DNA of 64,000 bases from Cryptomeria japonica (taxonomy: Eukaryota > Streptophyta > Pinopsida > Cupressales > Cupressaceae), in assembly GCF_030272615.1 (NCBI RefSeq), contig NC_081410.1, positions 284,951,957 through 285,015,956 of the forward strand, in the 5' to 3' direction. The position numbers and the translations under genes are program-made. Every line of letters begins with the position of its first letter. Positions within the stretch are counted from its first letter, which is position 1. The notes below the pieces were generated by a model, which did no database searches, was not told where the DNA came from, and saw only the letters and a list, made by a program, of their open reading frames with translations. This document shows positions 45,446-55,636 of the stretch, piece by piece.

Positions 45446-46245
45446 ATGGCCAACGCTATCAGATTCGAAGACAAACTCGGAGGTGGCGATGATTTTTTAG
45501 CCTAGAAGTTCAGAATCCACATGATCTTAAAGGAGAACAAAGTGGATTCATTTGTTCAAACTAAAAATGACCAAACTGAAAAATGAACCTAACAAAACGG
45601 CATGGATTGAAGGAAATGAAAAAGCCATCAAAATAATAGTTGATGGGGTGAGAAACAACATAATGCCCATCATAAGAAAACATCAAACAGCCTATAAAAT
45701 GTTCAAAGCACTTGAAAGCACATTTGAGATTTCGAATGCAAGTCGAACTCTGGCATTAGAAACAAGAAATAAATCATTTCACCATGAACAAGGGGGAGAC
45801 AATCAACACCTACTTTATACGGATATCAACTCTAAGAGATGAACTAGCTACTCTGGATTACGAGATCAAAAGCAAAGAGTTAACACTCATTGCTCTAGAT
45901 GGGTTGCCTAGTGGATGGAGTACATTCGTCCAAGGCATCAGTGCAAGGTCCAAATATCCTAAGTTTGAAAGATTAAGGGATGATTGTCTACAAGAAGAAT
46001 CAAGATTGAACAAAATAGGAATGAAACATAAGAATATAGATGAAGACCTACAAGTCCTAAACACTAACTCCACCAAGCAAAACAAGAAAAGGCAGTTTAG
46101 AAAGAGAAAAGGTCGTCAAGGTAAGAATACTTCAAAGAAGGACTTATCTCACATCCAATGTTATAGATGTGATCAGTTCAGACACTATGTTGCAAAGTGC
46201 CCGGAAAGAACCAAGAAACATGCTACATTTGCCAAAGCAAAAATG
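45446..46245 (+). pseudogene. gag: Gag of copia H (two frameshifts, one stop)
   Basis: It begins MANAIRFEDKLGGGDDF at 45446; the next Trp codon is TAG (about 45501). A frameshift near 45570 leads to TAWIEGNEKAIKIIVDGV ... AYKMFKALESTFE, and another near 45785 to MNKGETINTYFIRISTLRDEL, the UBN2-type copia capsid region. It ends in a CCHC zinc knuckle CYRCDQFRHYVAKC (about 46162-46203), in which Arg replaces the usual Gly before His. Gag would package element RNA. Confidence 0.88.
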
Positions 46246-47790
46246 ACTAAAGGGGAAGATGACTCCGGAAAATATGTATTCTACTCAGCACTCACAAACC
46301 AAGCTTCTAACAAGATCAACTCATGGGTGATTGACAGTGGCTCATCCAGGCACATCACAGGGTTTAGAGAAGTACTTGACTCTATGACAGAGGAGAGTAA
46401 TGAGGAAGTAACCATCGGAGATGACTCCACACATCCAGTCAAAGGAATGGGAACCTGCACCATCAAATTGAAGATAGGCATATCCTTGCAACTCGAAGGA
46501 GTACTATATGTCCCCAGCATAAAAAGGAATCTAGTCTCTATATCGGCACTAGAAGATAACGAATATAGAGTGACATTCATAGACAACAGAGTATTGGCTT
46601 GGCCAAAGAACTCTTCCATCAAGAAGGCAAAGACCATTGGACAGAAATAGGGTTATTTGTATGAGTTGTGCACAGAACCCAACCTAGCCCTCATCCATGA
46701 AGCCACTAATGCAAATAAAGTTTGGCATAGAAGATTAGGCCATCTGAATTTTAGGGCTTTATCTTCAATGGGAAACCTTGTCACAGGTCTACCCAAGTTA
46801 AAGCAAGATCATTCAGGGGCATACAAAGGATGTGCCTTAGGTAAAAATACCAAGGGTACATTCCAAAATAGTACTGGGAAAACTAGTAAAATTCTAGAGT
46901 TAGTTCATTCTGATGTATGCAGACCTATGTCTGTATCCTCTCTAAGGGGATTCTTGTATTATGTAATATTTGTTGATGACTACTCTAGGAAGACTTGGAT
47001 ATACTAACTGAAAAGTAAAGAATCAGAAGAGATCCTTTCTAGGTTTAAAGAATTTAAATCACTAACTGAAAACCACTTAGGAAACAAAGTCAAAACCCTA
47101 AGAACTGACAATGGGGGAGAATACACATCAGATTTGTTTAAAGAATTTTGTAGAGATAATGGGATTAAGAGGGAGCTTACTATACCTTATAACCCCCAAC
47201 AAAATGGGGTAGCCGAAAGGAAAAATAGGACTATAGTCGAAGCTGCCAAGGCCATGATTCTATATCAAAACCTTAACTCAAATCTATGGGCAGAAGCATC
47301 CATCACCGCTTTATATATACAAAACAGATGCCCTCACTCCCATTTTGAAGACAAAACTCCTGAGGAAGTATTCACTAAAATTAAGCCAGATATCAGCCAC
47401 CATGGGATATTTGGGTGTCTTGTCTATATCCATGTACCTAAAGAAAAAAGACTAAAACTAGAGCCTTTTGGAAAAACAGGATTGCTTGTAGGATATAGTG
47501 AAACCTCCAAAGCTTACAGAATCTATCTACCTGGTCAAAGAAATATTGAATTAAGTAGGGATGTAATCTTTGAGGAGGACATAGCCTTCAAAAGAGCTCA
47601 GAACTTCATAGAACCTAAAATCTATGTCCCTACTTCCAACTTAGATGAAGATCCTACTCCTGAGTTTCAAAGGGAGAATCTAGATGAAACTGAAAATGAA
47701 AATGAACACTCACCTAGAAATCTCAAAAAAAGACAACTATGGGCCACCAAAACAGTAGAAGAAACTCAGAGGTTTGCTGCTACTTTAGGA
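46246..47790 (+). pseudogene. pol: protease and integrase of copia H (two stops)
   Basis: The protease motif WVIDSGSSRHITG (about 46324-46362) has an intact Asp-Ser-Gly. A TAG at about 46648 precedes GYLYELC. The GAG-pre-integrase block VWHRRLGHLNFRAL (about 46720) leads into the core: Asp in VHSDVCRPM (about 46910; a Gly-to-Arg change follows), a TAA at about 47006, Asp in RTDNGGEY (about 47103), Glu in NGVAERKNR (about 47203). The catalytic triad is complete, so only the two stops and local changes disable it. Confidence 0.93.
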
Positions 47791-49389
47791 ACCTTCAGAG
47801 AGAGTAAAAGGCCTAATAAATTCACTAGCTATGTTGCTTTTATGAGTGATCTATCTAAAACCAAACCTAACAATGTAACAGATGCCCTTAAATATCAAGT
47901 ATGGAAGGATGTTGTGTCTGAAGAGTATCAATCCATAATGAAAAATGATGTATGGGAGATTGTTCCTAGGCCAACTAAGAAATCTGTTGTTTCTTTTAAA
48001 TGGCTTTTTAAGATCAAACATGCTGCAAATGGCAGTATTGAAAAACATAAGGCAAGATTTGTAGCTAGAGGGTTCTCTCAAAAGGAAGGAATAGACTATG
48101 AAAAAACATTTGCTCCAGTAGCCAGATATACCTCAGTAAGGACTGTGCTAGCCATTGCAACAGCAAAGAGATGGAAGGTACATCAAATGGATGTAAAGAC
48201 AACATTTCTTAATAGAGAGATATCTGAAGAAGTATACCTAGAGCAACCTGAAGGGTTTGAGATTCATCATGCAGAGTCTCATGTGTGTAGACTCAAGAAA
48301 GCTCTATATGGGCTTAAACAGGCCCCCAGGGCATGGTATAAAAGAATTGACACATATCTATTAGAACAAGGTTTCTCTAAAAATGATGCAGATCCTAATC
48401 TCTACTACAAACAGAATAAAGGTGATATGCTTATATTGATTTTATATGTTGATGACTTATTAATCACAGGAGAAGATCACCTTATAGATCAATGCAAGAA
48501 AGAGCTATCCAAAGAATTTGATATGAAGGACTTGGGATTCCTTCATTATTTCCTAGGGTTGGAAGTATGGCAGAATTCTGATAACATTGTTCTAAACCAA
48601 GGCAAGTATACCTTGGACATCGTGAAAAGATTTGGAATGCTAAACTATAGACCCATGACCTCTCCCATGGAAACCAATCTTCATAAACTTAAAGAAGTAA
48701 CAACAGAATCACCTTCTACTGACCCCACTCTATACAGGCAGATAATTGGGTCTCTTATGTACTTGGTAAATACAAGGCCAGATACCTGCTATGCAGTAAA
48801 TGCTTTGAGTCAGTTTATGTGTGAGCCAAAGGAGATACACCTGGTTGCAGTAAAACACATTATGAGATATTTACAAGGCACCTTAAGTCTTGGTCTCAAG
48901 TATGAGAAAGTTGATCTTGATCTACACGGATTCACAGATTCAGATTGGGCTGGAAGTGTGACTGACCGGAAAAGTACCTCTGGGTGCTGCTTCAGTTTGG
49001 GATCAGCCATGATATCCTGGATCAGCAGAAAACAATCTTCTGTAGTGCAAAGTTCCACCGAGGCCGAATACATTGCAGCCTCCATGGTTGCCCAAAAAGC
49101 AGTGTGGCTTAGGAAGTTGCTTGTGGGACTATTTGGTGAACCTATGAAACCCACTGTCATCCATTGTGACAACCAGAGCTGCATAAAGCTTTCTATGAAT
49201 CCAATATTTCATGACAGATCCAAGCATATTGAGATTCCATACCATTATGTATGAGACATGGTAGACAAAAATGTGATCAAATTGGAATATGTTAGCACAG
49301 GAGATCAGACTGCAGATATTTTGACCAAACCACTTTCCAGAGTGAAGGTTGATCACTTCAGAAAAGGTTTAGGTATGATAGGAAGGTGA
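47791..49389 (+). pseudogene. pol: reverse transcriptase and RNase H of copia H (one stop)
   Basis: The frame is open from 47134 to 49254. RT blocks: KARFVARGFSQKEGIDYEKT (about 48050), QMDVKTTFLN (about 48184), a CRLKKALYGLKQAPRAW block (about 48288), the catalytic YVDD at 48445-48456, and KDLGFLHYFLGLEV. RNase H has FTDSDWAGS (about 48932), STEAEYIAA (about 49056) and HCDNQSCIKL (about 49162). The only stop is TGA at 49252-49254 in YHYV*DMV, at the place of a conserved Arg, consistent with CGA to TGA. The frame resumes to DILTKPL and ends at about 49389. Confidence 0.95.
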
Positions 49390-49469
49390 TCTACTTTAAT
49401 AAAATGTTTAATGTGTAAAACTTCTTTTGTCATGTTGGGACATTCTGGGTTTGACCCCCTATGTTTATA

Positions 49470-49864
49470 TCTAAGAGGTGACGATCTCTCAGATTATGAA
49501 CACTTGTATGCAGACATCATAAGGTGACAATCTTATGATTCTCTAAACCAGTATCATGTTGGATCTCTGGTATGTCATGGATGTGTCATGATGGTGTTGT
49601 GATAAAATATTTGTATAGAATGTTTGTGCACATATCACAACCTAGATAAGATGGGGATCTAACCATCCTCATATGTTTATCCTTAGTATTGCATGTTTAG
49701 GCAATACTGATATCACGTGTTGAGGTGATATCTTGTCATAATGAAATGATGAATCTTTTATATCACATGGTTAGGTGATATTCTATATCACATGTTTAGA
49801 GTGATATATTATCTTTGTATATTATGTCCTGATGATACTTCATATCATATGTATAGATGATATG
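49470..49864 (+). repeat. array of seven short hairpins in 3' UTR of copia H
   Basis: Seven stem-loops with 7-8-base arms and 8-9-base loops: 49470-49493 (TCTAAGAG/CTCTCAGA, one mismatch), 49516-49539 (ATCATAAG/CTTATGAT), 49685-49708 (AGTATTGC/GCAATACT), 49709-49732 (GATATCAC/GTGATATC), 49760-49781 (ATATCAC/GTGATAT), 49784-49808 (TATATCAC/GTGATATA), 49841-49864 (CATATCAT/ATGATATG). Loops fall in two families, GTGACRAT and ATGTTTAG-like. A wider pair GTTGTGATA...TATCACAAC lies between hairpins 2 and 3. Confidence 0.88.
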
Positions 49865-49928
49865 TATTCTTGGAGACTGACACTATGGAAAAAGAAATGT
49901 GATGCAGGTTACTTTATCTATCTTTCAA

Positions 49929-49941
49929 AGCTAAGAGGGAG
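49929..49941 (+). promoter_or_regulatory. polypurine tract of copia H
   Basis: AGCTAAGAGGGAG immediately precedes the 3' LTR start. It primes plus-strand synthesis. Confidence 0.85.
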
Positions 49942-50715
49942 TGTTAATGCATTAGTAGCCTCTGCAAAGATAAGATTTTCCTAACCCGTTAATCTCCTCC
50001 ATTCTGTTAGATTATCTGATTTATGCTTTCAGAACTGAATATGTTTATCAGACTGTAACTTTGATCTTGATTATGATATTGATATTGGATAATGATGGAT
50101 TAGATTGACGACCTACTTAACTATGTTAAGCGTCAATCTAAATGCTATCAGGCTTGTAACCCGATAGCATATTAATGTCGATTCATATCTGAATTGGCAT
50201 TAATATAATATCAGGGTATTAACCCGATAGCATATAATGCTAACAGTTATTGTTATTGTTTACTTTAAACCGATTCATTATCGATGTGTTTATATTGATC
50301 CATTATCATTTGCTTTGACACCAATTCATTATCAGGTGTGTTCATATCGATCCATTACCATTTGCTTTGACACCGATTCATTATCGGCTGTGTTTATGTC
50401 GATCTGTTAACATGGCACCGATTAGTCATCATAAACACCGAAGCAAATATGTGGACAGTCACGACCAAGTGACATCTTGGTCGGACATGTCTAAAAGACA
50501 TGCCCGATCAAGGTGCCACTTGATCGTGGCTACCTTGCTACATATACATCATTCAAAAGAAAAGGAATGACATTGAAATCCATAAATGTTCATCCTTCAG
50601 ACCTGCAAAAGAGAAATACAATAATATTATTGTCATAGTAATAATACCAAAATTGAAAATACACAATCTAGCATATAACTTGTTCATTGAATTGGAAATT
50701 GCAATAACATTTACA
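49942..50715 (+). repeat. 3' LTR of copia H
   Basis: It has the same termini as the 5' LTR, lacks an 11-bp CGATAGCATAT-type segment near 50170 and has two extra bases near 50612. The hairpin equivalent to 45146-45167 is perfect here (CGATCAAG/CTTGATCG), whereas the 5' copy has one mismatch. The 17-base hairpin has two mismatched positions here. Confidence 0.95.
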
Positions 50716-50720
50716 AAATC

Positions 50721-52154
50721 AGCCTGCCATTGAGGCAGATACTTTAAAATGACTTGGAATACACTTACACCTCAAAGTAAGTGTGAAATAACTGAATGGT
50801 GCTTGGAGTGAATAAATAATAATCATTCCTATTTCCACGTCTCTCTCACAACATACATGAGTGGGCAAGCATTCACATTGAAATCAGTGTGAACTGGCTG
50901 GTATATGGAGTGACTAAATAATTGTTCATTCCTTTTGTTTATCAGAATTAAAGGTAAACGTAGGCTTAACTTGCTGATGTAAATAGTAAATACCATCATA
51001 TATTGCAAAATTTCACCCATATTCTTGCAAGATAGGAGTATTATAGCAGATGTAAGTGTATTGATTTAATTAGACCAATAATTATTAAACTGTAAAACAA
51101 TTTGTAGAGCTTCAAATGACCTCCACATGTAAAAGAATAGCCCATCACTTGCAATATTAACTTGGAGCACCATTATCACTAAAACTATTCAATTTAAATT
51201 AGGCCTGTCAGAACTTGACGATGAAGCAAACATGGATCATACAAATTTGTGATGTACTCTTAACTTCATCTAAGAAATCAAATCAAATGTGACGATTTCA
51301 CCTCAATAATATTAAAGCAGCCTTAACTTGAATCGCAGAAAAATGATTCAATTAATATAACTTATAGTATTATTCTTTAGACCATGTAAGCTTTTTCTCC
51401 CTCAAAAAAAGAACGCTGAAAAAATGGAAAAGGATTTAATGCTTCATGGCATCTTGCAGGGCTACAAGAGACAGGAACAACAAAAAAAGAAACAACGTAA
51501 CAGTAATGACAATTTATAGCATTGAAAAATCATTAAGAAGACATGTTTTAAAAACTGAAGTCTATGCAAGCAATGTAATTTACAAAGAAATCACAACCAC
51601 TTGATGAGAAGCTGCAGCTAAACTATTATACTTGGGGAACTGCCACAAATGATGAATTTCAAAGCTGCTTCTGCAGGCGAGGCCTATTACAAAACAGGCG
51701 GCCATTGATTCGTACAAATGTCATGATACCCAAAGCAAGACTTGCCCAAAAAGCAGAAAAAAAGAATCGCCGTGAATCTTGTTTTGCTGCATTTCCAATG
51801 AAACAATCCAATATCACACAAAATTCAAACTCTCTGGATTCTACTACTCAAATAATCCCGAAGATAAACATATGCAAATCCATTATCTTTCTTCTTTTAT
51901 TTATTTATTTTTCTATAAATCATTCTAATATCTTACCTTGCCGTAGTGACATAGTCGATAACATGATGCCAGCAAGTACCAAAACTGAAGCCAGTGGAAA
52001 TGACTGTGAATCCATGCATTTGACGAATATCAATATTAACAGTAGTAGAATATTGCTATAAATATGAATCCCAAAACTGAAAAAAAAAAATTGCCTGAAT
52101 GGGTGCTGTTTCTCTAAATGCTGAATGCAAGGAATGAAATTCAAAAATAGAAAT
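50721..52154. other. no clear gene; ordinary AT-rich DNA
   Basis: Apart from the possible terminal exon at 51659-51807 (- strand) I see no repeats, LTR ends or ORFs that can be supported. Confidence 0.45.
51659..51807 (-). CDS. possible terminal exon of an unidentified membrane protein
   Basis: On the - strand, a possible acceptor (TGGAAATGCAG, about 51784-51794) precedes or overlaps a frame reading AKQDSRRFFFSAFWASLALG, a hydrophobic run to about ...MTFVRI, then NGRLFCNRPRLQKQL and a stop at 51659-51661. One predicted membrane helix followed by a short basic cytosolic-like tail would be a natural protein C-terminus. There is no upstream exon that I can identify, and I do not recognise the family. 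A random open frame is the main alternative. Confidence 0.25.
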
Positions 52155-52186
52155 TGATAAGCGGTGGGGAGGCACACCCCAACTCC

Positions 52187-52306
52187 CCCAATCTAGGCTT
52201 TCTGGGATGGGGATGTCCCTGAGGCATCCATCCATTGTTATGCCACCATGAACAATTACCCGAGGACATTTCTTGGATGTCTCACTCAAAGAAAGCCTAG
52301 ATTGGG
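52187..52306. repeat. 17-base perfect inverted repeat, 86-base loop
   Basis: CCCAATCTAGGCTTTCT (52187-52203) is the exact reverse complement of AGAAAGCCTAGATTGGG (52290-52306). Confidence 0.9.
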
Positions 52307-52789
52307 ACCCTAAGGGAATTCCTTCATATTTCTTAACTACACCTAAGATGCCCAAGTGTTCCCTACATCAATTGAGGAAAAATGTTCAGTTTTTTAAGTT
52401 TAGAATTTTTTTTGAATCTTTGTGCCAATAACTATAATCGTAATGGTCTATGGACCCAACCCACACCCTAAGAAATCACAAAAGACACAAATAAACATCT
52501 ATGTCTCACTCCAAACCACTACCAAGTTTCAAAAGCTGTTGGTTGAAAATTTTGTACACCTGGGAAGATTTGCAAAAATCGTGGTTTCAACCACAGCATG
52601 TGAGTGTAAAACTCTCCTAATTTAAGGGAAGGCTCCCCCTTTTCTACTAAACACTAATCTAATTTGGGTGGGACAACGTCCTTTTCTCTTTTTTCAGAAA
52701 AGATAATATTTTTTCCTCTTCTTAGGAAATAAATAGAAGTTTTGAAAATAAATACAGCAGCTTAAAGCAATGACAAGAAAAGAAATGAA

Positions 52790-53250
52790 ATTTCCTGAAA
52801 GCACAAAGACTTTCATCACCACCTCCGGGATGGGAAAACAGCAACTAAGCACAAAGTCTTGAGTTTCCACTATAATATCTACCATTTTTAGAATGATAAA
52901 ACAAGAACAATATACAGCATATGGCAGCATAAAGTCTGCAAGTATGATGCACCTACGAATCACTTCAAATGGAAACAACCACAAGCACAAAGTCTTGCAA
53001 CTCTTCTCAGATTTTAACTAATAACTAAAATAATTCAACCCTCACTATTTACAGCACGAAGTCTATAAGAAATCAGATTGAAGTTCTTCTGAAAAACCTC
53101 GCTATAATCTCGAGCAAATACAAAGAAATATCCAACTATGACACAAGAACACAATGGACATAAAAGTATGGTTTTAACACAAAGTCTGAAACTCAAAACT
53201 CTTTTGATATTACTTGAGGAAAAATAGTTTACAAATATAAAGCTCAAAGT
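52790..53250 (-). repeat. periodic GCACAAAGTCT motifs in LTR leader of element I
   Basis: Seven related copies lie near 52797, 52848, 52930, 52983, 53054, 53178 and 53240 (+ strand AGCACAAAGTCTT, CAGCATAAAGTCTG, CAGCACGAAGTCTA, TAACACAAAGTCTG and variants). They lie downstream of the - strand TATA box, so they would be transcribed. Confidence 0.65.
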
Positions 53251-53322
53251 CCCTATGATTGCAAATTTCTGCAGAGTTTTCTTGCTTGCTAAAAAGATAT
53301 CTATTACAAATGGCACCCTCGT

Positions 53323-53331
53323 GTATATATA
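53323..53331 (-). promoter_or_regulatory. TATA box in LTR of element I
   Basis: The - strand reads CCTATATATACACG, a strong TATA-like sequence about 240 bp inside the proposed LTR start. Confidence 0.5.
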
Positions 53332-53568
53332 GGAGAGGGGATGAGAGAAAAGTGTGGGAGAAGTCTAACTAACTGAGACTTTTTCCACAACTAACTAACT
53401 ATGACATTCAAATTACAGTCCTATTGCTAACCGACTTGTAATTTGTTTACATGTAATTACAATTTACAAGGTTACAAGTGAGAATCCACTTGTAATCATG
53501 AACCCTGACACCACATGTAATTTGTCGAAAGGCAAATACATAGAACAAAATGCAAGCATCATGAGACA

Positions 53569-53590
53569 CTTCTTATTCTTTTCTATCTTT
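53569..53590 (-). promoter_or_regulatory. polypurine tract of element I
   Basis: The - strand is almost all purine (AAAGATAGAAAAGAATAAGA) directly before the LTR start TGTCTC, and just after the stop of X3. This places the X3 ORF immediately upstream of the 3' LTR. Confidence 0.6.
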
Positions 53591-53602
53591 GGCCATGAAG
53601 CA

Positions 53603-54291
53603 CTAGAATCTATCGACGGATTTCTGCAACTCATCAGGATTATGACCTACTGTATTTCTTGCAATAGCGACAGTCTTGATGATGACATCGAAATACCTTG
53701 TGGTCGATGTTGTATGTTCCTCAAGAACAGTTTGCATTTTATCAAGAAAAGATTGGCAACTCACAAGCCGATGGATTGAAGACATCATAAACTGTTTTGA
53801 TTCCAGTTCTTGACGAAGTCCTGACACCAGTCCAAAAAGTATCAAATCTTTAGAGAGCAATTCACCATCCCGACTTAAAATCTTATAGGACATCTTCTCA
53901 AATTGAGAGATGACATCTTGCTCCATCTTAGCACTCATTTCAAGAGTAGCCTGTACATCTTTGATAAGATCATTGATAGCCAATGATTTGTTGATCTGAT
54001 CCATCTTATGCTTTGAATCTAGATACGTGCATTTCTTTCTTCACCACTCGAGTACTTTGATCAATCAGTTGATCTACCCAAGAATCAACTGCCTTGGCCT
54101 TCTGAGCAGCTTTCTCCAATTGCTTCATAGATTCTTCAGAAGTGGAGGAGGTCAAAGGATCAACCTGTTCTGAAGAGTTAGTGATCTTTTGGATCACTAT
54201 GATGAGCTATGAATTCTTTTCCTTGAGCTCATTTTTCTTTGCCAGGAGCTAATCATAACTCTGGACCAATGAAGCTGATGAGTTGAGTCTT
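53603..54291 (-). pseudogene. X3: C-terminal coiled-coil fragment of an X-family ORF
   Basis: Two open segments, 54197-54006 and 54004-53603, lie one base out of frame with each other. An upstream continuation to about 54291 has stops near 54210 and 54250. They encode helical, charged sequence: QLEKAAQKAKAVDSWVDQLI, NKSLAINDLIKDVQATLEMS, LVSGLRQELESKQFMMSSIH. The pattern W-(V/L)-(D/E)-x-(L/I)-I-x-Q resembles WLESIIQQ in X4. The N-terminal part is cut off where the Athila-like LTR begins (54292). The membership call rests on architecture and position more than on sequence. Confidence 0.5.
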
Positions 54292-55512
54292 TGTCATATT
54301 TTTATCTTCAGAACTCTTGAGTTTTTGTTATCTTTTGGTTTGCATAGTAGTAGTGATGTATTGGAAGTTACTATATGTATTCCATATGTTAAGCCTGAAC
54401 TTATTAAATCATGTTTTATCTTTGCCAGTCTATTCCTGCAGCCATGCCATTTATTCCTGCAACCATGTGATTTATTCCTGTTGCCATGCGGATTATTTAG
54501 GGCAAGATCACGTGTGAAATTAATAGATGTGTTGATTAAATAAAATGCGTATGTATGTTCTTGTATGTTATTTCTTTTGTAGTGCAAGTAATAAATGATG
54601 TTGCGGTGGATATTCTCCTATCGCGCCTGTTGAAGGGAAGGATACGTAAGTGATAATTGAAGATCAAACTGTAGAAGAGCTGAGCAAGCGTAAGGGACGG
54701 CATAAGTGGAGCAATCAAGTGATACTACCAATGTAACTTAAGTGGGCATTGAAGTTGTAAATACCGCCACAGTATGTTACAACTGTGGTTCGGTTTAGAT
54801 CCACGTCTCCTGCAACATAACTCCAGTCATCTCTTTTATCGGTCAAATCATCCGCCTCTTCTTCTCGGCGTGATTTGTGTTGTCTATTGTAGTTGATTTC
54901 TTTTTAATATTAAGTTCTTCTTCTTCTGGGAGGTTAGACAGAAAAAGAGAGAAATATAGAGCAGAGGATTTTCATAAGCATTTTTGAGTTTATATTGAAT
55001 CATGTAATGATTTTCAAGAACGATGAATAAAATTATGTTATTCTGATCTGTTAGAGTTGTTTTCAGGGAAGCCTAGTATCACTCATCCAAGGGGGCCCAC
55101 TTGGTGAGTGTTCCTACGCATTCATTAAAATTGGTTTTCTTTCCTTAGCTGCAGTAGAAGTTCTTGCGTTGACTGTTCCTGCAGCCAAGCCAGAACAGAG
55201 TAACTTTTGTTTATTAGCAATGAATTTATCCAGTATTGCTTTTATGAGTTTATGCAAAAGTCTTCCTATGGCCTTTTTCATACTTTCCATTCTTGTTTAC
55301 CTTTTCCGCATAATGTTAGTTGCTGCAGTAATGCAGAATAGCTGTTTCAGGAACTTAGTGCATATATAGTGCAGACCCATTTCAAGTATTACGTCCCTGG
55401 GTTGACAATCAAATGAACACTAGCTATGGAAATAGTGACTTTACCAAATGAATGTCCAAACTTCGGGTTGAGGCTTCAACTAGAGTTATTATTCTTATTG
55501 TTGGGTTGAACA
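54292..55512 (+). repeat. 5' LTR of Athila-like element J
   Basis: The right end (...GGTTGAACA) is fixed by the primer-binding site five bases on. The left end, TGTCATATT at 54292, is inferred from TG and from the break in the X3 reading frame there. The LTR contains a 21-bp tandem repeat (54429-54491). Confidence 0.6.
54429..54491 (+). repeat. 21-bp tandem repeat, three copies
   Basis: Copies at 54429, 54450 and 54471 read TYTATTCCTGCAGCCATGCC, TTTATTCCTGCAACCATGTG and TTTATTCCTGTTGCCATGCG, plus one base each. A related GTTCCTGCAGCCAAGCC lies alone near 55170. Confidence 0.88.
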
Positions 55513-55516
55513 TTTT

Positions 55517-55534
55517 TGGCGCCGTTGTTGGGGA
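55517..55534 (+). promoter_or_regulatory. primer-binding site of element J (tRNA-Asp type)
   Basis: TGGCGCCGTTGTTGGGGA follows the LTR after four T bases. It matches the Athila site complementary to the 3' end of tRNA-Asp except for one changed base in the middle. Confidence 0.85.
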
Positions 55535-55636
55535 TGGTGTCAAACTAAGAACCTGTTATGGTTATTGTCTTTTCAATTTTCAGTTAATTGTTTTTTTTTG
55601 GCATACCTGATTGTTCGAAAAATTTCATGAATCTGT

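Larger units (their letters stand above)
44572..50715 (+). mobile_element. complete Ty1/copia retrotransposon H, 6144 bp, TSD AAATC
   Basis: Two LTRs (44572-45354 and 49942-50715) flank gag and pol in copia order, with a primer-binding site, a polypurine tract and a perfect 5-bp duplication AAATC at 44567-44571 and 50716-50720. By hand count the LTRs differ at about 21 substitutions over about 770 aligned bases, plus an 11-bp and a 2-bp gap, so about 97% identity. This makes H the youngest datable insertion in the window. Several stops and two gag frameshifts make it non-autonomous. An unusual 550-bp 3' untranslated region with hairpins separates pol from the 3' LTR. Confidence 0.97.
52155..53568 (-). 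repeat. 3' LTR of X3-type element I
   Basis: On the - strand the LTR is read from TGTCTCATGATGC (53568), directly after a purine-rich tract, to a proposed end ...CTTATCA at 52155. A - strand TATA box lies at 53323-53331. Downstream of it, AGACTTTGTGC-like motifs recur about every 50-125 bp. A 17-base perfect inverted repeat lies near the 3' end (52187-52306). The right boundary is well supported; the left boundary rests only on a TG at 52155 and similarity of style. Confidence 0.5.
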
